Source of the DNA: Micromonospora thermarum
GTDB taxonomy: Bacteria > Actinomycetota > Actinomycetes > Mycobacteriales > Micromonosporaceae
DNA: 64,000 nt
NCBI RefSeq assembly: GCF_012034245.1
Contig: NZ_JAATEO010000003.1
Coordinates: forward strand, 186,001 to 250,000
Direction of reading: 5' to 3'
Numbering within the stretch: position 1 is the stretch's first letter; each line of letters begins with the position of its first letter. A model generated the notes under the pieces. It saw only the letters and a list, made by a program, of their open reading frames with translations, was not told where the DNA came from and searched no databases. The position numbers were made by a program, and so were the translations under genes. Below are positions 54,989 to 63,729 of this stretch, in pieces.

Positions 54989-55713
54989 TGGTACGACCTC
55001 CTCCGGTCCGGCGGCGGGATCTCGGCGCCCTTGTACTCGACGGGCACGCCGCCGAGCGGGTAGTCCTTGCGCTGCGGGTGGCCCTCCCAGTCGTCCGGCA
55101 TGAGGATCCGGGTCAGGTTGGGGTGGCCGTCGAAGACGATGCCGAACATGTCGTACGTCTCCCGCTCCTGCCAGTCGGCGGTCGGGTAGACGCCGGTCAC
55201 GCTCGGCAGGTGCGGATCCTCGGCGGAGACCGCGGCCTCCAGCCGGACCCGGCGCCGGTACGTCATCGAGGTGAGCTGGTAGACCACGTGCAGCCGGCGC
55301 TCGTCGGCGCCGAGGTAGTCCACCCCGGACACCGAGGAGCACAGCTCGAAGCGGAGCGCGAGGTCGTCCCGCATGACCTGGCAGACCTCGGCGATCCGCT
55401 CGGGGCGGACGTGCAGGGTCAGCTCGCCCCGGTCGACCACGACCTTCTCGATCGCGTCCGCGAAGCCCGGGTACGCCTCCTCCAGCGCGTCGGTGACCTC
55501 GTCGAAGTACCCGCCGTACGGGCGCGGCGAGTCCTCGACGGTGCGGCGCGGGCGGACCAGGCCGCCGTAGCCGGAGACGTCGCCGGTGCCCTGGTTGCCG
55601 AACATGCCGCGGCCGGCCGGGGGGTACTCGGCCGGGGCGCCGCTGGTGGCGCCGGCCGGGGTCACCGGTACCGGTACGCCGCCGTCGTTCGGCCTGTCCT
55701 GAGGTGCGGTCAC
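54985..55713 (-). CDS. nuoC: NADH-quinone oxidoreductase subunit C
   Basis: This 242-residue protein is NuoC, the 30-kDa-type subunit. The signature [20 protein letters not shown] followed by [20 protein letters not shown] is intact. The first 60 residues are Pro/Gly-rich and probably disordered, as in other actinobacteria. The GTG at 55713 overlaps the nuoB stop (GTGA). Confidence 0.95.
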   Translation of the reverse strand: MTAPQDRPNDGGVPVPVTPAGATSGAPAEYPPAGRGMFGNQGTGDVSGYGGLVRPRRTVEDSPRPYGGYFDEVTDALEEAYPGFADAIEKVVVDRGELTLHVRPERIAEVCQVMRDDLALRFELCSSVSGVDYLGADERRLHVVYQLTSMTYRRRVRLEAAVSAEDPHLPSVTGVYPTADWQERETYDMFGIVFDGHPNLTRILMPDDWEGHPQRKDYPLGGVPVEYKGAEIPPPDRRRSYQ

Positions 55714-56390
55714 TTCTTCACGCCCCCGTACTGCTGCAGGTGGGTCTGGGCCTTCATCCAGTTCTCGATCCGCAGCTGCTCCTCGCGGCCCTCGCGGACG
55801 GCCTTCGTCCACTCGGCGCGCCGGGCCTTGTCGCTGCGGTACGACGACGGCATCGAGCCGTACGGCACCACCGGCACGTCGCCGCGGGCCTGGCGGGCCT
55901 CCAGCATCTTGCGACCGTTCGGGCCCAGCGGCTCGTGCATGATCTTCTCGCGGAGCTTGAGGATCGCGTCGATGAGCATCTCCGGCCGTGGCGGGCAGCC
56001 GGGCAGGTACATGTCCACCGGGACCACGTGGTCGACGCCCTGGACGATCGCGTAGTTGTTGAACATGCCGCCGCTGCTGGCGCACACGCCCATCGACAGC
56101 ACCCAGCGGGGCTCGGCCATCTGGTCGTAGATCTGGCGGAGCACCGGGGCCATCTTCTGGCTCACCCGGCCGGCCACGATCATGAGGTCCGCCTGCCGGG
56201 GCGAGGCCCGGAAGACCTCCATGCCCCAGCGGCCCATGTCGTAGTGGGGGCCGCCGGCCGCCATCATCTCGATGGCGCAGCAGGCGAGGCCGAAGGTGGC
56301 ACCCCAGACCGACGACTTGCGCGACCAGTTGACCAGCTTCTCCACCGAGGTGAGCAGGACGCCGGCGGGGAGCTTCTCCTCGATACCCAT
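55710..56390 (-). CDS. nuoB: NADH-quinone oxidoreductase subunit B
   Basis: This 226-residue protein is NuoB, holder of cluster N2, the direct donor to quinone. The adjacent cysteines of [12 protein letters not shown] and the later ones in [16 protein letters not shown] and [13 protein letters not shown] are all present. The ATG at 56390 has AGGAAC upstream and lies 14 bases after nuoA. Confidence 0.95.
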   Translation of the reverse strand: MGIEEKLPAGVLLTSVEKLVNWSRKSSVWGATFGLACCAIEMMAAGGPHYDMGRWGMEVFRASPRQADLMIVAGRVSQKMAPVLRQIYDQMAEPRWVLSMGVCASSGGMFNNYAIVQGVDHVVPVDMYLPGCPPRPEMLIDAILKLREKIMHEPLGPNGRKMLEARQARGDVPVVPYGSMPSSYRSDKARRAEWTKAVREGREEQLRIENWMKAQTHLQQYGGVKK

Positions 56391-56404
56391 CTGAGGTTCC
56401 TCCC

Positions 56405-56770
56405 TCAGTCCCAGTCCAGGCCGCCGCGCCGCCACACGTAGGCGTACGCGACGAAGACCGCGACGATGAACAGGACCATCTCCACGAAGCCGAAGATCGG
56501 CAGGGCGTCGAACGAGACCGCCCAGGGGTAGAGGAAGATGATCTCGATGTCGAAGACGATGAAGAGCATCGCCGTCAGGTAGAACTTGATCGGGAACCGG
56601 CCGCCACCGACCGGCTGCGGGCTGGGCTCGATGCCGCACTCGTACGCCTCGAGCTTGGCCTTGTTGTAGCGGCGAGGGCCGGCGAGGCGGGCGGCCGCCA
56701 CGGAGAACAGGGCGAACCCCGCGGCAAGGGCGAACAGCCCGATGATCGGTACGTAAGGCGAGAGCGACAT
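56405..56770 (-). CDS. nuoA: NADH-quinone oxidoreductase subunit A
   Basis: This 121-residue protein has the three helices of NuoA and its conserved loop [11 protein letters not shown] and helix [20 protein letters not shown]. It is the first gene of the nuo operon. The ATG at 56770 has AGGAGAAACG upstream. A TAGTGT element (56823-56818) about 47 bases ahead is a possible -10. Confidence 0.95.
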   Translation of the reverse strand: MSLSPYVPIIGLFALAAGFALFSVAAARLAGPRRYNKAKLEAYECGIEPSPQPVGGGRFPIKFYLTAMLFIVFDIEIIFLYPWAVSFDALPIFGFVEMVLFIVAVFVAYAYVWRRGGLDWD

Positions 56771-56817
56771 CGTTTCTCCTGCTCGTCCTTCCCTGCCCTC
56801 GGTGCTTGACGAAAATC

Positions 56818-56823
56818 ACACTA
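56818..56823 (-). promoter_or_regulatory. candidate -10 element of the nuo operon
   Basis: TAGTGT on the minus strand lies in an A+T-rich patch 47 bases before nuoA. No clear -35 or Rex site accompanies it. Confidence 0.3.
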
Positions 56824-56901
56824 TTCACGTCCCTGCCGGGGGCTACCGGCGGGGGGTCGATCTTTGTCCGCGCCCGGGACGTCGCCGGCCCCGGGCACCC
56901 G

Positions 56902-58176
56902 CTACACGGCCGGCGCCGCCTTCGACATCGCGTTGATGACCCGGTCCATCGCGTCCCCGCCACGGGGGTCGGTCAGGTTGGCCAGCAGCTTGAGCACGAA
57001 GCGCATGAGCGTCGGGTGCGGCATGCCGTACCTCGTGGCGGCCCGCATGACCTCCGGGCGGCCGATCAGCTTCACGAAGATGCCGCCGAGCCGGTAGTAG
57101 CCGCCGAACCGCGCCTTCAGCTCCGTCGGGTACGCCATCAGCGCCCGCTCCCGCTCGGCGCCGGCCGGGCGGGCGAGGGCCTGCACCGCGATCTCCGCGG
57201 CCAGCTCACCCGACTCCATCGCGTACGCGATGCCCTCGCCGTTGAACGGGTTGACCATGCCGCCGGAGTCACCGACGAGCAGCACCCCGCGGGTGTAGTG
57301 CGGCACCCGGTTGAAGCCCATCGGCAGCGCCGCGCCGAGGATCGGCCCCTCGGCGTTCGTCTCGTCGGTCATCCCCCACTCCTCGGGGGTGTTGGCGAGC
57401 CAGTCGGTGAGCAGCCGCCGGTAGTTCGTCTTGCCGAAGGCCGACGAGGAGTTGAGGACGCCGAGGCCGACGTTGACCCGGCCGTCGCCCAGCCCGAAGA
57501 TCCAGCCGTAGCCGGGCAGCAGGGCGTCGCTGCCCTTGCTGCGCAGCTCCAACCAGGACTCGAGGTAGTCGTCGTCGTGCTTCGCCTCGCAGCGGTAGTA
57601 CCGCCGGACGGCCACGCCGATCGGCCGGTCCTCCCGCTTGGCCAGCCCGAGGGCGAGCGGGAAGCGGCCGGAGACGCCGTCCGCCGCGACCACCAGGGGC
57701 GCGCGGAAGGTGGCCGGCTCCTTGTCGGGGCCCGCCTCGGCCTCCACACCGACCACCCGGCCGTCGCCGTCGAGCACCGGGCCGACGACGTTCACGCTGG
57801 TGCGCAGCTTGGCCCCGGCGGCCACCGCCCGCTGGGCGAGCAGGTCGTCGAAGTCCAGCCGGGTGCGCACCAGGCCGTAGTTGGGGAAGCTGGCCAGGTC
57901 GGGCCAGTCCAGTTCGAGCCGGACGCCGCCGCCGATCACCCGCAGGCCCCGGTTGCGCAGCCAGCCGGCCTCGGTCGAGGTGTCCACACCCATGCGGATC
58001 AGCTGCCGCACCGCACGTGGGGTCAGCCCGTCACCGCAGACCTTCTCCCGGGGGAACTCGGTCTTCTCCAGCAGCAGCACCCGTACGCCGTGCCGAGCCA
58101 GGTGGTACGCGGTCGCCGACCCACCGGGACCGGCGCCCACGACGATCACCTCGGCGTCGTTCTCCACCGTGGTCAT
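56902..58176 (-). CDS. menJ: geranylgeranyl reductase family FAD protein, MenJ-like
   Basis: This 424-residue flavoprotein belongs to the geranylgeranyl reductase family. The FAD-binding motif [16 protein letters not shown] lies at the N-terminus, followed by [17 protein letters not shown], the GD motif ([20 protein letters not shown]) and the usual C-terminal cap. The mycobacterial member MenJ saturates one isoprene unit of menaquinone, and the position next to nuo, a polyprenyl synthase and menG supports the same job here. The ATG at 58176 has GGAGGAGG upstream; an earlier GTG at 58212 overlaps a Rex-like site. The symbol is by homology. Confidence 0.8.
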   Translation of the reverse strand: MTTVENDAEVIVVGAGPGGSATAYHLARHGVRVLLLEKTEFPREKVCGDGLTPRAVRQLIRMGVDTSTEAGWLRNRGLRVIGGGVRLELDWPDLASFPNYGLVRTRLDFDDLLAQRAVAAGAKLRTSVNVVGPVLDGDGRVVGVEAEAGPDKEPATFRAPLVVAADGVSGRFPLALGLAKREDRPIGVAVRRYYRCEAKHDDDYLESWLELRSKGSDALLPGYGWIFGLGDGRVNVGLGVLNSSSAFGKTNYRRLLTDWLANTPEEWGMTDETNAEGPILGAALPMGFNRVPHYTRGVLLVGDSGGMVNPFNGEGIAYAMESGELAAEIAVQALARPAGAERERALMAYPTELKARFGGYYRLGGIFVKLIGRPEVMRAATRYGMPHPTLMRFVLKLLANLTDPRGGDAMDRVINAMSKAAPAV

Positions 58177-58196
58177 CCGCGCCTCCTCCCGCGTGC

Positions 58197-58214
58197 TCGT
58201 GAAATGCTTCACAA
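58197..58214. promoter_or_regulatory. Rex-like operator upstream of menJ
   Basis: On the minus strand TTGTGAAGCATTTCACGA matches the actinobacterial Rex consensus TTGTGAA-N4-TTCACAA with one mismatch per 18 bases. It lies just downstream of a possible -10 TAGACT (58234-58229), where a repressor would block transcription. Rex senses the NADH/NAD ratio. Confidence 0.5.
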
Positions 58215-58355
58215 GCCAGACGGTGTGGAGTCTATGACCGGCGTTACACCCCTGCCTGGTGAGGGGTACCTAACTTGCCGGAAACAGGCCGCTCAGCGGC
58301 GGGCCAACCCGGGCGTCGGCACCGTTTCGGTGGCGAGCCGGACGCGCGGGCGAGG

Positions 58356-58583
58356 TCAGCGGCGGGCCGGGGCGGCGTCGAGCCCGGCTTCGGCCCGGAT
58401 GGTCGCCGGCAGGTGGTCGCGCAACGCCCCGCCGGCCGCCCGATCCAGCGCGGCCAGCACCTCGGCCACCACCTGACGCACGTCGGCGGGATCCGCCCCG
58501 GCCAGCTCCTTGAGCTGGGCGATGAGTTCGGCGGCGTCGTCGTCGGTGGGTGCCGTGGCGTCCGCCCGGTCGCGTCCCGTCAT
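58356..58583 (-). CDS. small acidic protein of unknown function
   Basis: This 75-residue protein is not recognisable. It is charged and mostly helical (AAELIAQLKELAGADPADVRQVV), with no signal peptide or membrane segment. The ATG at 58583 has no ribosome site but follows TAGGCT by 6 bases, the leaderless pattern seen at several genes in this window, which is the main reason to believe it is real. It lies between menG and menJ, all on the minus strand. Confidence 0.55.
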   Translation of the reverse strand: MTGRDRADATAPTDDDAAELIAQLKELAGADPADVRQVVAEVLAALDRAAGGALRDHLPATIRAEAGLDAAPARR

Positions 58584-58645
58584 GGGGCGAGCCTACGGAA
58601 CAAAATGGACTATATCCGCATATTCACGAAAAGCTGGGTGATCGG

Positions 58646-59356
58646 TCAGGCCCGGGTCGCGCGGTGCAGGGCCACGATGCCGCCGCTCAGGTTGCGCCAG
58701 CCCACCCGGCCCCACCCGGCCGCCCCGATCCGCGCCGCCAGCGCCGCCTGGTCCGGCCAGGCCCGGATCGACTCCGCGAGGTAGACGTACGCGTCGGGGT
58801 TGCTGGAGACCGCACGCGCCACCGCCGGGAGCGACCGCATGAGGTACGACAGGTAGACCGTGCGGAACGCCGGGTTCACCGGCGTGCTGAACTCGCACAC
58901 CACCAGCCGGCCACCCGGCTTCGTGACCCGGGCCAGCTCACGCAGCGCCGCGTCGGTGTCGTTGACGTTGCGCAGTGCGAAGGAGATGGTCACCGCGTCG
59001 AAGCTCGCGTCGGCGAAGGGCAGCCGCAGCGCGTCGCCGGCCAGCAGCGGCACGGCCGGGCGGCTCCGCTTGCCGGCGTGCAGCATGCCGAGCGAGAGGT
59101 CGGCGCCGACCGCGTACGCGCCCGAGTGGGCCAGCTCCTCGGTCGAGACGCCGGTGCCGGCGCCCACGTCGAGCACCCGCTCGCCCGGCCGCAGGTCGAG
59201 CGCGGCCCGGGTCGCCCGCCGCCAGGACCGGTCCTGCCCGAAGGAGAGGACGGTGTTGGTCAGGTCGTAGCGGGCGGCCACACCGTCGAACATCGCGGCG
59301 ACCTCGTGCGGCTGCTTGTCCAGGCTGGCGCGCTGGCCCTGGGGGGTACGGCTCAC
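58646..59356 (-). CDS. menG: demethylmenaquinone methyltransferase
   Basis: This 236-residue SAM-dependent enzyme (MenG/UbiE) methylates demethylmenaquinone in the last step of menaquinone synthesis. Family features are the early [18 protein letters not shown], the SAM-binding motif [53 protein letters not shown] and [15 protein letters not shown]. The GTG at 59356 gives the usual length; a start 18 codons earlier has no support. The genes around it concern the same pathway. Confidence 0.92.
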   Translation of the reverse strand: MSRTPQGQRASLDKQPHEVAAMFDGVAARYDLTNTVLSFGQDRSWRRATRAALDLRPGERVLDVGAGTGVSTEELAHSGAYAVGADLSLGMLHAGKRSRPAVPLLAGDALRLPFADASFDAVTISFALRNVNDTDAALRELARVTKPGGRLVVCEFSTPVNPAFRTVYLSYLMRSLPAVARAVSSNPDAYVYLAESIRAWPDQAALAARIGAAGWGRVGWRNLSGGIVALHRATRA

Positions 59357-59439
59357 CCCTCCACTCTGCCAGCCGCACGTAAGACCGAGGGAAGGGCCCC
59401 TTGTTGACACCCGACTCTGCCGCGGGGCCGACAGGTGAC

Positions 59440-59469
59440 GGGCGGGGCGGCCCGTCGGCCACCCCGCCC
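59440..59469 (-). terminator. hairpin after the first LPXTG gene
   Basis: GGGCGGGG (59440-59447) pairs with CCCCGCCC (59462-59469), and GGCC/GGCC extends the stem after one mismatch. It lies 20 bases beyond the stop codon. Confidence 0.5.
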
Positions 59470-59488
59470 CCCGCAGAGGCCACGACGG

Positions 59489-60706
59489 TCAGTCGGTGGA
59501 GGTCTCGTCGCCGGGGCTGACCACGACGACCTTCCGCCGCCGGGAGAGCAGCAGCAGCGCGGCACCGGCCAGCAGCACGGCCGCGCCGATCCCGCCGATC
59601 AGCCCGACCTGCACGCCGGTCACCGGCAGCCCGCCGCCGTCGCCGCCACCCGGGGTCGGCGTGGTCGTCGGGGTCGGCGTGCCGGTCGGTTCGGTCGGCG
59701 TCGGGGTCGGCGTCGGGCCGGCGGTCAGGTCGACGAAGACGTCGAACTGTGCGAGGTTGTCCAGCGGGTCGACCTCGGTGAAGGTCTTCCGCTGGGCGTC
59801 GCTGGCGACCTGCGGCTCCTCGTCCGGCGCACCCTCGGCGCCGTCGAGGCCGGCGGCGAACAGGAAGCCCGGCCGGAGCACCGGCTGGGTGACACCCGCG
59901 CCCACCTTCACGCGGACGTCGGCGGTGTAGAACTGGCCGGGCCGGAGGACCGCCCCGGAGTCCTCGCAGTACGCCTGCGCCAGGCCGCCCAGTTCCTGCT
60001 CGACGCAGCCCTCCGGCAACTCCGCGAAGGTGACGCCGGCGGGCAGGGTGATCCCGTACGCGATACCGGTGGCCCGACGGCTGCCGTCGTTGAAGACGGC
60101 CCAGTCGAGCGGCGCGGTGTCGCCGGGCTTCACCGGCTCGAGCGCCGCCTCGCCGGCCTCGTCGCCGTCGACCTCCACGTCGGCGTACACGTCCTGCACC
60201 CAGGTGGTGAGGTCGTAGCCGGGCTTGGCGACCGTGATGTCGTGCTCGACGCTGTTGTCGTCGGTGTTCGGGTCGGGCGTCGCCGACGTGATCGACACGA
60301 TCAGCCGGCCGGCGTCGCCGCGCCCGCCGGTGGAGAAGAGCGGGATGCCGAAGTCCTCGGTGGTGCCGGCGGCCAGGTCGCCGAGGAGGCAGCTGAACGC
60401 GGTGCCGTCGACCTCGCAGCCCTCCGGCACGACCACGCCGACCTTGCGGTCCTTCAGGTGCTTCGTCTCGACGGTCACGCGGACGGCGGTTGCGTCGACC
60501 GTGCCGCGGGTGTTGTCGACCTCGAACCGGAACGGCTTGGCCTTGGCCTCCTTGACGCCCTTGGCCAGTTCGGAGCTGATCGGGACCAGGGCCAGGTCGG
60601 CCTGGTCGGCGGCGTGCGCCGGAGCGGCCACGCCGGTGACGCCGGCCGCCACGAGCAGGGCGAACGCCCCGACGCGGGCCAGCAATGGACGGTGGAACGG
60701 AGTCAT
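59489..60706 (-). CDS. LPXTG cell-wall-anchored protein
   Basis: This 405-residue protein is exported and then linked to peptidoglycan by a sortase. It has a signal peptide (LLARVGAFALLVAAGVTGVA, cleavage near AHA), and two or three beta-sandwich, DUF11-like repeats with paired cysteines (PEGCEVDGTAFSCLLG, PEGCVEQE...AYCED). These are followed by a Thr/Pro-rich wall-spanning stretch (TPTPTPTEPTG), the sorting motif LPVTG, a membrane helix and RRRK. The ATG at 60706 has GGGGGA upstream. It is a paralogue of the next gene. The function is unknown, perhaps structural or adhesive. Confidence 0.82.
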   Translation of the reverse strand: MTPFHRPLLARVGAFALLVAAGVTGVAAPAHAADQADLALVPISSELAKGVKEAKAKPFRFEVDNTRGTVDATAVRVTVETKHLKDRKVGVVVPEGCEVDGTAFSCLLGDLAAGTTEDFGIPLFSTGGRGDAGRLIVSITSATPDPNTDDNSVEHDITVAKPGYDLTTWVQDVYADVEVDGDEAGEAALEPVKPGDTAPLDWAVFNDGSRRATGIAYGITLPAGVTFAELPEGCVEQELGGLAQAYCEDSGAVLRPGQFYTADVRVKVGAGVTQPVLRPGFLFAAGLDGAEGAPDEEPQVASDAQRKTFTEVDPLDNLAQFDVFVDLTAGPTPTPTPTEPTGTPTPTTTPTPGGGDGGGLPVTGVQVGLIGGIGAAVLLAGAALLLLSRRRKVVVVSPGDETSTD

Positions 60707-60754
60707 CGGTCCCCCGGGGTTAGGGAAGTCCATGGACGGTTGCGGAACGAGCGG

Positions 60755-60760
60755 ACGTTA
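60755..60760 (-). promoter_or_regulatory. candidate -10 element of the first LPXTG gene
   Basis: TAACGT on the minus strand, within TAACGTCC, lies 48 bases before the ATG. The same TAACGTCC occurs 42 bases before the paralogous gene. Confidence 0.35.
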
Positions 60761-60815
60761 TCGGATGGCCGGTCGGTGGGCCAGCAACCGCGCGGTCGGG
60801 AATGACCGGCACGGA

Positions 60816-60853
60816 CAGTGGGGGCGGGATGGTCACCCATCCCGCCCCCACTG
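60816..60853 (-). terminator. terminator between the two LPXTG genes
   Basis: CAGTGGGGGCGGGATGG (60816-60832) pairs perfectly over 17 bp with 60837-60853 around a TCAC loop, about 45 bases beyond the stop of the upstream gene. Confidence 0.75.
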
Positions 60854-60899
60854 CCGTGCGTTATGTGAACGACCCTCGCGGGTCGATGGAGGACGACCG

Positions 60900-62075
60900 T
60901 CAGGCGGTCGGCTTCTCGTCGCCGGGGCTCACCAGGACGATCCGGCGACGCCGCGCGACCAGGAACATCACACCACCCGCGAGCAGAACCGCGACACCGA
61001 TTCCGCCCATCAGGCCGGCCTGCGGGCCGGTCACCGGCAGGCCGGGACCGTCGCCGTCGCCACCGCCGGCGCCGCCCTTGGCGGTCACCACGACGGCGTA
61101 CGCGTCGGTGTTGTCGGTGGCGTCCACTTCGGTCGCGGTGACGGCCTCGGCGTTGGCCGGGAGCCCGCCCTTACCCGCGGTGCGGGCGGTGGGCGCCGCG
61201 GTGCCGAGCGCGTCGACGGTCACCTCGCCGCCGCGCAGGCTGCCGGCCTTCACGTCGGCGCCGACGGTGAGCAGGTGGTAGAACCGGCCGCCCGAGATCA
61301 GGTCGTCGCCGTCCTTGTCCTGCGACGCCGGGATCAGGTCGAGGTCCGCGTAGGTGCAGACCCGCGAGGTCTTGGCGGCGTTGTCCACGCAGTCCGGCTC
61401 GGCCTCGGCGAAGGTCACGCCCTTGGGCAGCGTGACGCTGATCTTCAGCCCGGCCGCGGTCACGTCACCCTGGTTGAAGGCGGCGTAGATGAGCTGCGCG
61501 GTGTCGCCGGCGTGCAGGTCGCCGACAACCGTGATCTTGCCACTCTCGACCTTGACGGCCTTGCTCACGTCGTTGGCCACCACGGTCAGGTCCGGGCCGG
61601 CGCCCTCGACCTTGACCTTGACGGTCACCTCGTTGTTGGACTCGTCGGGGTCGGTGCCATCGTGGAGGATGATCGCGCTGATCTCGCCGGCGTCACCGGT
61701 GGCGCCGCCCTTGCGGGTAAGCGGGAAGCCCCAGTCGACATCCGCGCCGGCGGACAGGGTGTCGCCTTCGATGCCGCAGAGGATCAGGCCGTCCTCGCGC
61801 GGGCTGCAGCCGCTCTCGTCGATGTCGACCTTGGCGGTGTCGAGCTTGCTGATGTCCAGCCCGACCAGGATGCCCTTGGCGTCGACCTGGCTCTTGTTGA
61901 GCAGCGAGACGGTCGCGGTCTTGCCGGGCGCGCCCACCGCGATGGTGGTGCCGGTCGCCTCGATGGCCAGGTCCGCCGACGTCTCGGCCACGGCCGGGGC
62001 CGCGAAGAGACCCGCGGCCAGAATCCCGGCGACACCCGTGCCGGCGTAGGCCAGCGCCCGATTACGGAAGTTCAT
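60900..62075 (-). CDS. LPXTG cell-wall-anchored protein
   Basis: This 391-residue protein is the paralogue of the preceding LPXTG protein, with the same build. It has a signal peptide (LAYAGTGVAGILAAGLFAAP, cleavage near AVA), beta-sandwich repeats with paired cysteines (SGCSPREDGLILCG, PDCVDNAAKTSRVCTY), a short Gly-rich spacer, LPVTG, a membrane helix (GGIGVAVLLAGGVMFLVA) and RRRR. Unlike its neighbour it lacks a Thr/Pro-rich wall-spanning segment. The ATG at 62075 has GGGGGGA upstream. No sortase gene is in the window. Confidence 0.82.
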   Translation of the reverse strand: MNFRNRALAYAGTGVAGILAAGLFAAPAVAETSADLAIEATGTTIAVGAPGKTATVSLLNKSQVDAKGILVGLDISKLDTAKVDIDESGCSPREDGLILCGIEGDTLSAGADVDWGFPLTRKGGATGDAGEISAIILHDGTDPDESNNEVTVKVKVEGAGPDLTVVANDVSKAVKVESGKITVVGDLHAGDTAQLIYAAFNQGDVTAAGLKISVTLPKGVTFAEAEPDCVDNAAKTSRVCTYADLDLIPASQDKDGDDLISGGRFYHLLTVGADVKAGSLRGGEVTVDALGTAAPTARTAGKGGLPANAEAVTATEVDATDNTDAYAVVVTAKGGAGGGDGDGPGLPVTGPQAGLMGGIGVAVLLAGGVMFLVARRRRIVLVSPGDEKPTA

Positions 62076-62117
62076 GGAAGCGTCCCCCCGTGGGGTAGAG
62101 GAAACATATGGGCGGGG

Positions 62118-62123
62118 ACGTTA
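62118..62123 (-). promoter_or_regulatory. candidate -10 element of the second LPXTG gene
   Basis: TAACGT on the minus strand lies 42 bases before the ATG, within a TAACGTCC shared with the paralogue. Confidence 0.35.
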
Positions 62124-62340
62124 GCGGGCGGCGATCAACCTCGCCAGCCCCCGCACAGGGGCGTCTGGCCTGGTCACCTAAGCGTGACTTAAAAGATTGT
62201 CCGGATTCATGGCGGTTGCCATCGACGAATATGGACGAACCTCGGTGGAACGGTTGCCGAATCGATATTTCCGGTCGACCACACTGGCCCGTTCGGTCAA
62301 CCGCCGGGCGTCACCGGCCGTGCCCGCAGCGTGATGGACG

Positions 62341-62363
62341 GCCCGGGCGACGGGCGCCCGGGC
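62341..62363 (-). terminator. hairpin after mqnC
   Basis: GCCCGGGCG (62341-62349) pairs with CGCCCGGGC (62355-62363), starting 6 bases beyond the mqnC stop. Confidence 0.55.
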
Positions 62364-62369
62364 GGCCCG

Positions 62370-63560
62370 TCAACGGGCGTCGACCAGCGGCAGCGACTTG
62401 CCCGCGCCGCCGCCCGGCAGGGCGATGGAGGAGAAGTGCGAGACCACCCGCTCGTCGGTCGGGTCGTCGGCCGGCGTCCAGTGCACGGCGAGGCGGTTGT
62501 AGAGGGTGTCCCGCTGAGCGGGGATCCGGTCGGCGGAGCGGATCATGCCGATCAGCTCGTGCAGGTTGGAGCGGTGCCGTGCGCCGGCCGAGGAGATCAC
62601 GTTCTCCTCCAGCATGATCGAGCCGAGGTCGTCCACACCCATGTGCAGGGCGAGCTGCCCGACGTCCTTGCCGGTGGTGAGCCAGGACGCCTGGAGGTGC
62701 GGCACGGTCTCGAAGAAGAGCCGCGCCACCGCGACCAGCCGCAGGTACTCCAGGGTGGTCGCCTGCGTGCGGCCTTTCAGGTGGTTGTTCTCCGGCTGGT
62801 ATGTCCACGGGATGAACGCCCGGAAGCCGCGCGTGCGGTCCTGCACGTCGCGGATCATCCGCAGGTGCTCGATCCGCTCGGCGGCGGTCTCGCCGGTGCC
62901 CATCATCATCGTCGCGGTCGACTCGACGCCCTGCCGGTGGGCCAGCTCCATGACCTCGAGCCAGCGCTCGCCGGACTCCTTCAGCGGGGCGATCGCCTTG
63001 CGGGGCCGCTCGGGCAGCATCTCGGCGCCGGCGCCGGCGATCGAGTCCAGACCGGCGGCCTTGATCCGGGCGATGGCCTCGTCCAGGCTCACGCCGGAGA
63101 CCTTCGCCATGTGCAGGATCTCGCTGGGGCCGATCGAGTGGATGGCGAGCTGCGGGTACGCCTGCTTCACCGAGGAGAACAGCTCCTCGTAGTACTCGAC
63201 GCCGTAGTCCGGGTGGTGCCCGCCCTGGAGCATGACCTGGGTGGCGCCCAGCTCGACCGCCTCGCCGCAGCGGCGCAGGATCTCCTCGGTGGGGTGCGTC
63301 CACCCCTCCTTGTGCTTCGGCGCCCGGTAGAAGGCGCAGAACTTGCACGCCGTGACGCACACGTTGGTGTAGTTGATGTTGCGGTCGATCAGGTACGTGA
63401 CGATGTTGTCCGGGTACCGCCGCCGGCGTACCGCGTCCGCCGCCTCGCCCAGCGCGTGGAAGGGCGCGTCGGTGTAGAGCAGCAGGGCCTCCTCGGGCGT
63501 GATCCGCCCGCCGTCCGCGCCGCGCTGCAGGATGTCCTCGATCTCCCGGCTCACCGTCAC
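62370..63560 (-). CDS. mqnC: cyclic dehypoxanthinyl futalosine synthase
   Basis: This 396-residue radical SAM enzyme cyclises dehypoxanthinyl futalosine in the futalosine route to menaquinone. The radical SAM cluster is C68-x3-C72-x2-C75 (NVCVTACKFCAF), followed by MLQGGHHPDYGVEYYEEL, HSIGPSEILHMAK and the late FIPWTYQPENNHLKG that is typical of MqnC. The GTG at 63560 follows TAGGCT (63573-63568) by 7 bases with no ribosome site, so the mRNA is probably leaderless; the longer frame reads into the neighbouring repeat. It shows that this organism makes menaquinone by the futalosine pathway rather than the MenFDHCEB route. Confidence 0.93.
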   Translation of the reverse strand: MTVSREIEDILQRGADGGRITPEEALLLYTDAPFHALGEAADAVRRRRYPDNIVTYLIDRNINYTNVCVTACKFCAFYRAPKHKEGWTHPTEEILRRCGEAVELGATQVMLQGGHHPDYGVEYYEELFSSVKQAYPQLAIHSIGPSEILHMAKVSGVSLDEAIARIKAAGLDSIAGAGAEMLPERPRKAIAPLKESGERWLEVMELAHRQGVESTATMMMGTGETAAERIEHLRMIRDVQDRTRGFRAFIPWTYQPENNHLKGRTQATTLEYLRLVAVARLFFETVPHLQASWLTTGKDVGQLALHMGVDDLGSIMLEENVISSAGARHRSNLHELIGMIRSADRIPAQRDTLYNRLAVHWTPADDPTDERVVSHFSSIALPGGGAGKSLPLVDAR

Positions 63561-63567
63561 GCCCCCG

Positions 63568-63573
63568 AGCCTA
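63568..63573 (-). promoter_or_regulatory. -10 element of a leaderless promoter
   Basis: TAGGCT on the minus strand lies 7 bases before the mqnC GTG. Confidence 0.5.
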
Positions 63574-63638
63574 CGTCCCCCACCAACCGCCGCCACCGGA
63601 CCGCCCTCCTTCTGTCGCCCACCCCACCGCCCCGGCCC

Positions 63639-63711
63639 CGCGATCTTGCACTTTGTGCCCTCGGTTTGCCGGGTTGGCGATATATGTCGGGGCAGAAACT
63701 GCAAGATCGCG
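63639..63711. repeat. 73-bp inverted-repeat element, copy 2
   Basis: CGCGATCTTGCA (63639-63650) and TGCAAGATCGCG (63700-63711) are the same arms as at 33131-33203, with equal total length and the shared GTCGGGGCAGAAA before the right arm. It lies between paaE and mqnC. Confidence 0.8.
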
Positions 63712-63729
63712 GGGGACGTCCCGGGCGCG

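Noticed and set aside
56771-56901. Rex operator upstream of the nuo operon
   Set aside because: I looked for TTGTGAA-N4-TTCACAA because Rex controls nuo in some actinomycetes, but only a partial half-site is present.
59392-59402. AAGGGCCCCTT palindrome as a dispersed repeat
   Set aside because: Only one copy is present in this window, so a repeat family cannot be supported from the sequence.
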